This document shows, in pieces, positions 34,830 to 43,065 of a stretch of 64,000 bases of DNA. This stretch comes from Fibrobacterota bacterium (GTDB lineage: Bacteria > Fibrobacterota > Chitinivibrionia > Chitinivibrionales > FEN-1185), in assembly GCA_003165595.1 (NCBI GenBank), contig PLWQ01000012.1, positions 122,013-186,012 on the forward strand, given 5' to 3'. The notes under the pieces are model-generated. The model was not told the DNA's origin and did no database searches. It saw only the letters and a program-made list of their open reading frames with translations. Within the stretch, counting starts at the first letter, position 1. The number at the start of each line of letters is the position of its first letter. Both the position numbers and the translations under genes were made by a program.

Positions 34830-36398
34830 CTAGAAGCTCCCTTTGATTTTGAACATCCAATACCATTGATTGTTCTTTATGAGCGTCTCTTCGTAATCCT
34901 GATCCTTCTTGATGTAAGTCTCGGTCCGGAGATGGTCGCGGCCCACAAGCCCAATGAGAGACAAGCCGCCGAAGATCGTCTTCTTCGCATAAATGGCCCA
35001 TTTCCAGTTGTCGCGAGTGTAATCGCCGGAAGTGCCGTCGGCAGGAGGGCTCGCAGGCACCGGCGTAAGGTTGAGATCCGGTCCGTAGCTGTCCGGGTAT
35101 CTGGCGCCGAACCACTCGGCTTCCACGGAAAGAACGTCCAAACGGACGTTTGCTTTCACATACTTTTCCAGGAGCCAGGTTCCGCCTCCGGCGACGAGGC
35201 CGGACAAAAGGCCCGCACCGCCGTACAGCACCTGGTGCCTTTGAAAGTTGTCCCAGTTGCACAAGGCGATTCCTATTGGAATAAGTCCATAGGACGCAAG
35301 GGGATGAGTGGGCCAATTAAATCCGAACATTACGGGCATCTTCTGAAACAAGTCATCGTATCCGTACATGTTCGACGTGGCGTTCGCGGTGTCGATGGCG
35401 TTGCTCTTTGGATAATTTTCCAGACCAAGAACTGCAGCTTCTGCATAGAAAACACCGCCGGTTTCGCCTGTGATGTTGGAGACCGCACCATAGGCATCGT
35501 GGAAGAATCTTTTCGGATCGAATGCGAGACGAAACATCAGCTTTGTCCCGGCAAAGGTGTAGTATGCGGTGTCGCCCGGAGCTTTGAGGTATCCGAACAC
35601 CGAGTAATTGCCTTTGGGCGACGTTTCGTTCTGGTCCGCGGAGAAAAGATGATCGAACTGAATGCCGATGGACCCGTCAAACACTTTGCCGACGTTTGCA
35701 CTTACCAGGTAGGTGAGCGAAAAATCGTAGAATGGACGAACGTCCGTCATCGTGGTCACCAGAAGGTCCTGGCGCAGAAAATCGAACAGGTTGAGAGATA
35801 GCCGAATGCCGCTGACCCGCGCCAGAGGAAGATCGAATGTCGTTTGAATGTATGCCGGATAGCAGCCGGTGCGAAACAGGTATTCTCCCAGGTCCTGTGC
35901 CTGCGGGTTGTACTTGTACTCGAATCGGCCCATGTTGAGAGTAAGGTCCCATGTTTTCTTTTGCCCGAATGTCAATATTCCCTCCGCATTGGGAATGGCG
36001 AGATCGAAATTCTGACCGGGCGCGCCCCATGTAGTGTAGTCACGTTGCATTGCAAGCGGTGTGGTGTACCACAAACGGCCTTCCAGGGATACAAGAACGG
36101 AGAAATACCGGTTGACGGTTCCGCGCACCGACAAGCCGGCGTAGGTGTGACCCAACCATATGTGCTGGATTTCCGGCGATGACGTCAGCCGTGCGTAGTG
36201 TCCATCCTCGATCTCTCCGCCTTCAATGGCGCCATACCCCGAAATATCGACCTTCTTGGTCCATGCCATCAAGGACGACGAGTCTTTGGGCTGGGACGCA
36301 ACGAGTGCCGTGTCGTTCCCCTCGGAAAACGCCCCCAAAAACGCAAGAGCCACAATCATTGATGCCCAACAAACACCCTGTTTGGAAAATCGCATCAT
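34830..36398 (-). CDS. Porin-like outer-membrane protein, paralogue B
   Basis: 522 residues. AGGAGG 6 bp before ATG 36398 sets the start (MMRFSKQG); signal peptide ~1-27. A barrel-type sequence with strand/turn alternation (VDISGYGAIEGGEIEDGHY, YFSVLVSLEGRLWYTT, WDLTLNMGRFEYKYNP) and a terminal Phe (KIKGSF). It shares with paralogue A (29672) the segments LGEYLFR, FDPK, NYP, PVMFGFNWPTHPL versus PIMLGFNVPTFKL, and LDVLSVEAEWF. It is about 70 residues longer, with an extra hydrophobic region (~LLSGLVAGGGTWLLEKY). First gene of the five-gene run. A TATAAT box lies at 36495-36500 on the minus strand, about 95 bp upstream. Function is inferred from its position: a substrate channel or surface binding protein. 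Confidence 0.7.
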   Translation of the reverse strand: MMRFSKQGVCWASMIVALAFLGAFSEGNDTALVASQPKDSSSLMAWTKKVDISGYGAIEGGEIEDGHYARLTSSPEIQHIWLGHTYAGLSVRGTVNRYFSVLVSLEGRLWYTTPLAMQRDYTTWGAPGQNFDLAIPNAEGILTFGQKKTWDLTLNMGRFEYKYNPQAQDLGEYLFRTGCYPAYIQTTFDLPLARVSGIRLSLNLFDFLRQDLLVTTMTDVRPFYDFSLTYLVSANVGKVFDGSIGIQFDHLFSADQNETSPKGNYSVFGYLKAPGDTAYYTFAGTKLMFRLAFDPKRFFHDAYGAVSNITGETGGVFYAEAAVLGLENYPKSNAIDTANATSNMYGYDDLFQKMPVMFGFNWPTHPLASYGLIPIGIALCNWDNFQRHQVLYGGAGLLSGLVAGGGTWLLEKYVKANVRLDVLSVEAEWFGARYPDSYGPDLNLTPVPASPPADGTSGDYTRDNWKWAIYAKKTIFGGLSLIGLVGRDHLRTETYIKKDQDYEETLIKNNQWYWMFKIKGSF

Positions 36399-36529
36399 CC
36401 CTTCGCCTCCTGAGAATTTGATTGCGTTCTTCACAGTCTCTCCAAGCGCCTGATCCCTGTTGCGAGCGGTGCGAAAGCAACAGTTCTCCTACAAATTATA
36501 CCGTTTTCGTTGATGAAGTCCCTTCAATA

Positions 36530-36591
36530 TTTGCATGTCCTTGCCGGCACAAAAACAGACAATGAATAATTTAAGAAATAGAACATGCAAA
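36530..36591. promoter_or_regulatory. Inverted repeat TTTGCATGT/ACATGCAAA upstream of the porin-led operon
   Basis: TTTGCATGT (36530-36538) and its exact complement ACATGCAAA (36583-36591) flank 44 bp in the gap between the porin-like gene start (36398) and the CBM35 remnant. The longer string AATATTTGCATGT (36526-36538) recurs exactly at 40432-40444, just upstream of the quinone oxidoreductase start. Candidate regulator site. Confidence 0.35.
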
Positions 36592-36625
36592 TGGATGTAC
36601 AGGTTATCGAGTTAATTAATGGCAG

Positions 36626-37345
36626 CTATATATTAATTGATCTGCCTTGGAAATTCGCGCCAGGTTCGCCCGGCGCTATTGCGGCCGTGTACGCCGGCGA
36701 TGCGGCAACCTCGGCGCCTCCAATGCGAAACGAGACCAAAAATCCCGACGCAGGCGACGCCGCGTTGCCGCGATTGGCCACCGTTGCGGAAAACCGGATC
36801 GAATCGCTTTCGAGGGGCGAAACGGGCACCCACTGGATGGACGAGACGGCCAAATCCGGCTTTGAACTTGCGGTCGGCGAAACGGCAACGTTGTCGAGAT
36901 TGATTCGCGCGCCGTCACCGGTGTCGTAGACATAAGCGATTCTGTTGACACCTGCGGTAAGCAAAAACGTCTGGGTCACCGTGCTCCAGATTGTCCACGA
37001 ACCTGTCGACGGAAGCTGGGCAACCGCCGCCTTGGCGGAATTGACGTACACCGAAATCGAACTGGCGCCATAGCCGTTACCGTACCGGAGTGTAACGTCG
37101 TACCAGCCGGCCGGAGTCACGCTCACCGAAAAGGTGGTTGACGCGCCCAGGTCGCCGGCGTCATATCCCTGCACGTATCCGGCACCCGTGTATCCCGCGT
37201 GTTCGGTTGACACGTTTGCCGTGCCGCCGAGCGTCGCGTTTTCCGCTTCGTACAGGGTCTGGCCGAGCGCCTGCGCGCTCAACCCGAAAAGACAATATCC
37301 CGCCCTTGCCAGCCGGCAAAGCGTCCAAATTGATTTTTGCGACAT
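36626..37345 (-). pseudogene. Exported CBM35-CARDB protein, truncated at the C-terminus
   Basis: 239 residues from ATG 37345 (MSQKSIWTLCRLAR). A signal-like start is followed by a CBM6/CBM35-type beta-sandwich (~30-160: YEAENATLGGTANVSTEHAG, GYVQGYDAGDLGAS, YDVTLRYGNG, INLDNVAVSP) that normally binds polysaccharide. A CARDB Ig-like domain (DLAVSSIQWVPVSP) then begins but breaks off after AAIAPGEPGANFQGRSINI, where a complete domain would continue for several more strands. No catalytic or sorting domain follows, so the 3' part of a larger gene appears lost. It lies 10 bp downstream of a LamG remnant. Confidence 0.55.
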
Positions 37346-37355
37346 CGATGCACTC

Positions 37356-37763
37356 CTATTTGAAGTGGACAAATATCTGATTGTCTTTCTGACTCGCATA
37401 GCAAAGAGCGATCCACGCCGCGCTTCTGGCAACGTCGCTCACGTTCACCTCGTCGATGAGGCCGTGGAAATACGCGAACCCCTCATTCGATCCGGCCGTG
37501 ATCGCCTGAATATAGCGGCCAACCGTGAAGTCGTTGCCGGTTTCCCTCGGCAGAATACCGCTCGCGGTCTCGACGCCGGAGTCCGAGAGCGTTCCGTTGA
37601 CATACAGGTATTGACGGCCGCCGCTACGGACCCCCACAACATACTGCCACCCGCCGGCCCGCGCCGTGTCCTGCGAAATTTCCCAGGTCTGGGTTGCGTC
37701 GTACTGGGCGAATTGCCACAGAGGTTTGCCGGAAGCGGAACAGGTAGTTCCGGGCGCGCCCAA
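37356..37763 (-). pseudogene. LamG-domain remnant, 5' end missing
   Basis: The open frame (TTG at 37763, no ribosome site) encodes only the second half of a concanavalin A-like LamG fold: WEISQDTARAGGWQYVVGV, QYLYVNGTLSDSG, GLIDEVNVSDVARSAAWIAL, CYASQKDNQ. The same ending (WIKLCYMNQKPQD) closes the intact DUF2341/LamG protein at 52182. The 5' half is absent and the frame runs into a strong hairpin at 37768-37797. A decayed gene, probably once in an operon with the CBM35 gene. Confidence 0.6.
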
Positions 37764-37797
37764 AAAACGAGGGGGAAGCCTCGCGGCTTCCCCCTCG
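37762..37797 (-). terminator. Rho-independent terminator after the radical SAM gene
   Basis: CGAGGGGGAAGCC and GGCTTCCCCCTCG form a perfect 13-bp stem with a 4-base loop (37768-37797), and the minus strand continues with six T's (A-run 37762-37767). It lies ~90 bp downstream of the radical SAM stop (37887), so it most likely ends that transcript. Confidence 0.8.
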
Positions 37798-37886
37798 TGC
37801 CTTCCAAACGGCGCAGAAAGGCGTATCTGATTGTAAGGTCGTCGACGAGGTCCTGGCGCCCAGCCCTTTTTGGGACAGGATCGCCG

Positions 37887-39164
37887 CTATTTGGCCATCA
37901 CCGGGTCCGTTGTACCGGCTTGCACTTCCGCGAATACAATGGCCTGGCCCAGGCCCTTTGTGAGCGACGGGGTGAGTGCATCGCCGAATTTGCGGTATTC
38001 GTCCAGCCTGCACGAGTTTACCAGACGGCCTTCGAAGACCGTGATGTCGGGACAGCTCTCGCACATGTCAACATCGCCGTCCTGCGCGTCCGGCGCCTGC
38101 ACAATGCCAATTCCCACCGAATGCACGGTGCGAAAAATGTTGAGCGGATTGCGGATATAGCGCACAAACGCCGCGCGCACGCCGGCATCAACCAGTGATA
38201 GCAGCAAGATGATCCTGCCGGCGGACTTCTTCTTAAGGTAGATCAAATATGATCCGAAAATGAGATGGTGCGCCGTTTGAGTAAATTCCATTCCTTTTTT
38301 GCCCAGCGATCCCAGCGGCTTGGCGTTGCAGCACAGTATCACGCCGTCGAGCCACTTGAACGACGTGTGTTTCCGTGTCCCACCGAGGTACACCGACGGG
38401 GCGTATTCCGGAACCGCTGCTTTGATCGCGGCATAGACGTCCGTCGACATAATGGATATTTCTTCCCTCGTCTCCTGCTGCAGGGCATAGCCGAGGGATT
38501 CGTTATCGAGGTGCACGTTTCTCCCTTGTACCAGATACTCCCGACTGCCGTCGAGCAGGGCGCCGCGGTAGGTCATAAAGGTGTATCCCTGTACTTTCCT
38601 GCTGTTTCTGATTGCCCATTTGACAAGATCGGGAACGTATTTGAGCGAGTCGCGGTAGATGGTGCTGTTGAAGTTACAGGAAATTCCTCCAACCTCCCAC
38701 ACCATGTCGGCAAGCTGCTCCCGGAGCGCGCACAGGTCAAGCTCATTCTTGTTCTCCCAACCGGGACGATTCTGGTGCATGTCCACATGGAGCCCCACGC
38801 CCACCAGCCCGGCCTTTCGCAATTCGATGAGAATCTGCCTGTTATGGGCAACCCCGTTGCCGAGCATGAAGGGTTTGAGCTTTTGTCCCGCAATATAGGC
38901 AACGATGTCGACAATCTGAGGATGAAGGATGGGCTCTCCGCCGGCAAGGGAAATGTTGTCGACGTTTCGCCATTTCTTGAGGAATTGAATCTCTTCCTTG
39001 ATTGCCTCAAAAGATTTGTGGCCTTCGAGCCGCTGCCGATAGCAGCCCCGGCATTTGAGGTTGCAAAGGTCGGTGACCTCAACCCAGCCCTGGGGGTTAT
39101 CGTTGAGTGACCAGGGGAAACGGTACAGGTTGCGTTTGTCGAGAGCGGGGATGGGACTTTTCAT
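37887..39164 (-). CDS. Radical SAM protein with SPASM/twitch-like C-terminus
   Basis: 425 residues; AAGGAAGGACCT precedes ATG 39164. Cytoplasmic radical SAM enzyme: the cluster-binding cysteines are Cys34, Cys38 and Cys41 (DLCNLKCRGCYRQ), followed by ISLAGGEPILHP (the GGEP SAM site, ~73-80). The C-terminal part carries further cysteines (ILCCNAKP; MCESCPD; SCRLDEY) that could bind an auxiliary cluster, as in SPASM/twitch proteins that modify peptides or cofactors. The stretch between includes HVDMHQNRPG. A long hydrophobic segment (SYLIYLKKKSAGRIILLLSL) might touch the membrane. No precursor peptide was recognised nearby; the neighbours are gene remnants and a quinone oxidoreductase. Substrate unknown. 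Confidence 0.82.
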   Translation of the reverse strand: MKSPIPALDKRNLYRFPWSLNDNPQGWVEVTDLCNLKCRGCYRQRLEGHKSFEAIKEEIQFLKKWRNVDNISLAGGEPILHPQIVDIVAYIAGQKLKPFMLGNGVAHNRQILIELRKAGLVGVGLHVDMHQNRPGWENKNELDLCALREQLADMVWEVGGISCNFNSTIYRDSLKYVPDLVKWAIRNSRKVQGYTFMTYRGALLDGSREYLVQGRNVHLDNESLGYALQQETREEISIMSTDVYAAIKAAVPEYAPSVYLGGTRKHTSFKWLDGVILCCNAKPLGSLGKKGMEFTQTAHHLIFGSYLIYLKKKSAGRIILLLSLVDAGVRAAFVRYIRNPLNIFRTVHSVGIGIVQAPDAQDGDVDMCESCPDITVFEGRLVNSCRLDEYRKFGDALTPSLTKGLGQAIVFAEVQAGTTDPVMAK

Positions 39165-39448
39165 AGGTCCTTCCTTGTACGATTGGGGGAAATGTTGTAC
39201 CTTTCAAGCATTTGTGATTCAGCGGAGCCTGTTGTCCACGAAATCTTAAAGGCATTGTTGTCTCGATGTTCCACGTTGGTCTGGGAACAGCCCCTCTGGA
39301 CTCGGGGCCGCTCAGTTTCATGTGCAAAAATAAGCTATCTTTGCACAGTTTTTTAAATTCTTGATTATGAAAGAAACTGCCCAACCCTCTTTGTGTCGGG
39401 TCTTCATAGAGGCGTGGACCCTCGCCCACACACGCTCATCCCTGACCA

Positions 39449-40414
39449 TCACGATGGTACCAAAACGATTTTCCCGTATGCACCCCTGTCCATAATAGTC
39501 GAGTGAGCCTTTGACGCATCTTCAAGCAGAAATTCCTTCCCGATGACCGGCTTGAGAGTGCTATTGGAAAGCCCCGCAGCGAGGCCGGCATGTATGGCTC
39601 TCAGGTCGGAGTCGTCCGCGTTGAACAAGGTCATTCCCAGTACCTGCGCATCGCGAGCCATCAGGTTGCGGGGATCGATCTCAACGGTACCCCTGCTGCC
39701 GATAACCACCACGCGTCCGTTCTTCCCGAGCATTTCCAGGTCCTTCGAAAGGTTGACATTTGCAAGCATTTCCAGTACGATATCGACACCGCGATCCTTG
39801 GTAATACTTCTTATTGTGTCAAGGTATCCCGGAACAGTATGGTCAAGCACGTTCTCCACGCACTCTGCGGACAGCAGGCTGCGGCCGCGGCCCGAACCGC
39901 CCGTTGCAATCACGAATAGTCCGGCAGCCAGCGACAATTGGACCGCGGCCAGGCCGACGCCACCGGTAGCGCCGTGAATCAGCACTGTTTCCCCGGCAAT
40001 TGCGTGCGCTCGCTGGAACAATGCGCGGTACGCGGTTCCGTATGGTACTCCGAGCGCAGCTCCCTGCTGAAAGCTTACGTTCTTCGGGAGCCGGTGAACG
40101 TGGCGCTCGGCGCATATGGCCATTTCCGCATAGGTGCCGGAAAGAGAGCCCGACGTATATACCCTGTCGCCCGCCTTGAACGAGGTCATGCCGGGACCTA
40201 CCTCTGCCACGATGCCCGCTCCGTCCGCGCCCGGCGTATACGGAAGCGCGGGTTTGCGAGCGTATGTCCCGGAACGGATATACGCTTCAACAGGATTGAC
40301 GCCGGCGGCAGATATTTTGACAAGTACCTGGCCCTCCCCGGCATGCAAGACGTCCACTTCCTCATATTTCATGACGTCAGGCGGCCCGAATTCGTGTACT
40401 CTTATTGCCTTCAT
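39449..40414 (-). CDS. Quinone oxidoreductase (zeta-crystallin-type MDR)
   Basis: 321 residues; AAGGAG precedes ATG 40414. NADPH-dependent, zinc-free medium-chain reductase: GVNPVEAYIRSGTYARKPA and YTPGADGAGIVAEVG in the GroES-like half, LIHGATGGVGLAAVQL as the nucleotide-binding loop, and a C-terminal helix-strand pair ending KIVLVPS. Reduces quinones or enones in the cytoplasm. Lies 284 bp upstream of the radical SAM gene on the same strand; the intervening gap holds nothing recognisable. The promoter-proximal motif AATATTTGCATGT (40432-40444) matches one upstream of the porin-led operon. Confidence 0.85.
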   Translation of the reverse strand: MKAIRVHEFGPPDVMKYEEVDVLHAGEGQVLVKISAAGVNPVEAYIRSGTYARKPALPYTPGADGAGIVAEVGPGMTSFKAGDRVYTSGSLSGTYAEMAICAERHVHRLPKNVSFQQGAALGVPYGTAYRALFQRAHAIAGETVLIHGATGGVGLAAVQLSLAAGLFVIATGGSGRGRSLLSAECVENVLDHTVPGYLDTIRSITKDRGVDIVLEMLANVNLSKDLEMLGKNGRVVVIGSRGTVEIDPRNLMARDAQVLGMTLFNADDSDLRAIHAGLAAGLSNSTLKPVIGKEFLLEDASKAHSTIMDRGAYGKIVLVPS

Positions 40415-40640
40415 AGCTGCTCCTTAACGCTAATATTTGCATGTTCGATAGAAAACCGACTTTGCCTGAGCTCAAGACAAGTTTCAACCAGTTTTGAAAT
40501 TTGGCTGATGCAGGGGCGTACCCAAAGGAATGCAATTCGTGTGCCCGAGACAAATTGGCTGGCGGAGGCGATTCGCATTTGCTCTGATTGCAAATCCGGG
40601 AAAGGTGTTCGCACTAATGAGAAACCCGCTCGATCAGGAA

Positions 40641-40677
40641 GCAAAAAGCGGCTGATCCCGGTATACCGGGTTTTTGC
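40641..40677. terminator. Hairpin with flanking A/T runs after the beta-helix gene
   Basis: CCCGGTATACCGGG (40657-40670) is a perfect palindrome followed on the plus strand by TTTTT. GCAAAAA (40641-40647) and TTTTTGC (40671-40677) flank it. It lies just downstream of the minus-strand stop at 40692 and can work as a terminator for that gene, possibly bidirectionally. Confidence 0.55.
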
Positions 40678-40691
40678 GAAGCTCCAGGGTA

Positions 40692-42818
40692 CTACCGGAT
40701 CAGAACAAGTCTGCCGGTTTGGGAATAATTTCCAGAAACGATCATGACCACGTACATTCCGCCCGCACACCGTTTCTCCTGACGGCCTCTCTCGTTCCAG
40801 GCAAAGACGGACACGCCGTCTGCGCTTTTGACATAGGGTAACAATACGACCGGCCGTCCCGGAAGGTCATAAATCCCCACTGCGCAGCCGTTGTTTGCGT
40901 TACGGACAGTTATTGTCCACTGGCGTGTTGTGGCATCAACGTGCACGGACCACGACAAGGCCGGGAACCCTGCCGCAGGCCTCGGATTGACAACCGCGCT
41001 GTTGCCGTAACACAGCTCCGCGTTGAAGGCAAGCGGCAGTCCGCTGCCGTCGGCCGGGCCGTTCATGACGTTTGCGTAGCAGTTGCATGCCGGTATCTGG
41101 TGCGCATGGCCGGCCAGCCCGGCAATGACTCCGCCGTTCACGTCGGGTCCTATCGCGGGCCAGACGATGTTCGACGGCCACCAGGCGGGCCTTGCAGACA
41201 AAAAAAACGACGCCGGAAGGCTTCGGCTCGCCGGCACCGGACTGGCGTACAAGGCAATCCTGCTCGGAACCTCCGACGCTTCCCACCGGGCCGAGTCATT
41301 GACAACATCGTAATTGCCCCACCTAAGCAGCGTGGACGCCACGAGCGGATCCGCCGGAATCGTCACCGTGCCTTCGGAGTTGCCGTTTCCCAGGGAATAC
41401 ACCGAGCCGGATCCATAGGGAGCGGCGGTTTGATATTGGGTGGTGACCCCGGCCGTGCCCAGCACGTTTCCCACAATGTTGCAGTATCGTTTGTACGAGT
41501 CCAACCGGATTGGAATAAGGTTATTCAATTTGCCCTTTTCCCAGCCTGTAAAGTGATTGCGAAAAAGCGTATTCATGCCGCCGGTACCGTGGAACAGATC
41601 CGCGCCGAACGACGCGCCATCGTTGCTCTCAAGAAGATCATATTCGTTGCCCTCGTTGTGGTCGGTCGCGCTTCCATACAGAAAGTCGGCCGAGGCGACT
41701 TCATAGTCGTTGATGGAGAAATTGTATGCAATCACGTTGCCGGTGCCCAGTTGCAGGAGCTGCGGCGCGGTAACATGCTGAAAAATATTGTTCACCACGA
41801 GATTGTCGGACCCGAGGTAGGTCTCAACGCCGTAGCTTTCCGAAACCGCGTTCTGCGTGCCGTAGAAATAGCAGTCCTGCACGGTGTTGTGCGCGGCCAC
41901 GCAGAATTGTACGTGATTACGGTTGGAGTTGACGGAACGGATTCCCTTCACCCAGCAGTTTATCGCGCCGTACATGCTAATCCCGTTAATCTCTCCCGAA
42001 GCGTTGGCGTGGTCGATGGCAACATCCTCCAGACCCGCAGATTGCATCGCACGCACCCACCACGCGCCGGGTTGCAGGGTGGCGCTCCAGGTGGGCGCAT
42101 ACAATCCCGGTGCGATGGTGTAGACGTTTCCGTTGGTTGCCGCGATTCTAACCACCTGGGTCTGGCCGTGCTGAACGCCGTTCATCACGCGACCGCCGTT
42201 GCCGCCTTCCAGCGAGCAGGGGAAACTGGTGTTGTCGCACACGAACAGCTGCCCGTTGTCGGACGCGACATTCGCCTGGTCGAGTATGATGTATTGCCCC
42301 ACGGACAGGCCCGAGCTGCCGACACCGGTGAGGGTGATCTGCCTGGTTCCCTGCGCGAAACCGGCGGTCCATGTCGCGGCATTTGATCCGCCCGGCAGGG
42401 CGTCCGCGTCGCCACCCCACACGTGATTCTCTGCCGTAAAGCAGACAACGCTATGCCCGCCGAAGCACGCGTTGACGCCCGAAAAAACCAGCAGCGTCTT
42501 GTCTGCGCCTGCCCCCCGCACCGTTACATTGCTCTTCATGAGGATGCCGCTTGACAAATTATAGGTCCCGGCGCCCAGGAATACCGTCTGATCGCTCGGG
42601 CAGGCCGCGATTGCCGCGTTGATCTGGTCCGCGGTCGCGCCGGGGGTAAGTGTCTGGTACACTGTGGTTCGGTCCGGTATGCCGCCGACAACGCCTGCTG
42701 CGCTCCAGTCGACGGCACGCGGCGGGGCAATGATGCCGGACCAGGGTTGGGCCCACAGGCTGCCGGCCGGGAGAGCAAACACCAGCACTGCTGCCGAAAG
42801 AATGGCACGCGAGTTCAT
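40692..42818 (-). CDS. Exported right-handed beta-helix protein (pectate-lyase-like fold) with sorting domain, paralogue 1
   Basis: 708 residues from ATG 42818; signal peptide ~1-23 (ends LWAQPW). After PPRAVDWSAAGVVGGIPDRT a beta-helix runs ~55-480, with coil-type repeats (ILMKSNVTVRGAGADKTLL, INCWVKGIRSVNSNRNHVQF, DNLVVNNIFQHVTAPQLLQL, YNFSINDYEV) as in polysaccharide lyases and GH28-type helices. The C-terminal segment contains LRWGNYDVVNDSARW and FFLSARPAWWPSNIVWPAIG, nearly the same as in the protein at 46306, defining a shared family. The end is a sorting-like domain (VGIYDLPGRPVVLL ... GMYVVMI). No catalytic residues could be named, so the lyase or hydrolase activity is inferred from the fold. 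Confidence 0.65.
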   Translation of the reverse strand: MNSRAILSAAVLVFALPAGSLWAQPWSGIIAPPRAVDWSAAGVVGGIPDRTTVYQTLTPGATADQINAAIAACPSDQTVFLGAGTYNLSSGILMKSNVTVRGAGADKTLLVFSGVNACFGGHSVVCFTAENHVWGGDADALPGGSNAATWTAGFAQGTRQITLTGVGSSGLSVGQYIILDQANVASDNGQLFVCDNTSFPCSLEGGNGGRVMNGVQHGQTQVVRIAATNGNVYTIAPGLYAPTWSATLQPGAWWVRAMQSAGLEDVAIDHANASGEINGISMYGAINCWVKGIRSVNSNRNHVQFCVAAHNTVQDCYFYGTQNAVSESYGVETYLGSDNLVVNNIFQHVTAPQLLQLGTGNVIAYNFSINDYEVASADFLYGSATDHNEGNEYDLLESNDGASFGADLFHGTGGMNTLFRNHFTGWEKGKLNNLIPIRLDSYKRYCNIVGNVLGTAGVTTQYQTAAPYGSGSVYSLGNGNSEGTVTIPADPLVASTLLRWGNYDVVNDSARWEASEVPSRIALYASPVPASRSLPASFFLSARPAWWPSNIVWPAIGPDVNGGVIAGLAGHAHQIPACNCYANVMNGPADGSGLPLAFNAELCYGNSAVVNPRPAAGFPALSWSVHVDATTRQWTITVRNANNGCAVGIYDLPGRPVVLLPYVKSADGVSVFAWNERGRQEKRCAGGMYVVMIVSGNYSQTGRLVLIR

Positions 42819-43065
42819 GATTTATCCTTTGATGATTATTCTGCCCCACGGTGTTCCGGCTCGGCCATCAGACCTTCCCCGATCTTGAATACGCTGATTC
42901 ATGGAGCGAGTTGCGGCAGCCGCGATCATTTTGTGCCGCATGCATAAGCGAGAGAGAGAAGCCTGCGGCGTTTTCTTGAAAAGAGACCATGGTGCTTCGC
43001 ACCATCCATTGTAACCTATGCCCTTTTACCCCCTCATCAAAGCCACGGCCTATGGCCGTGGTTCT

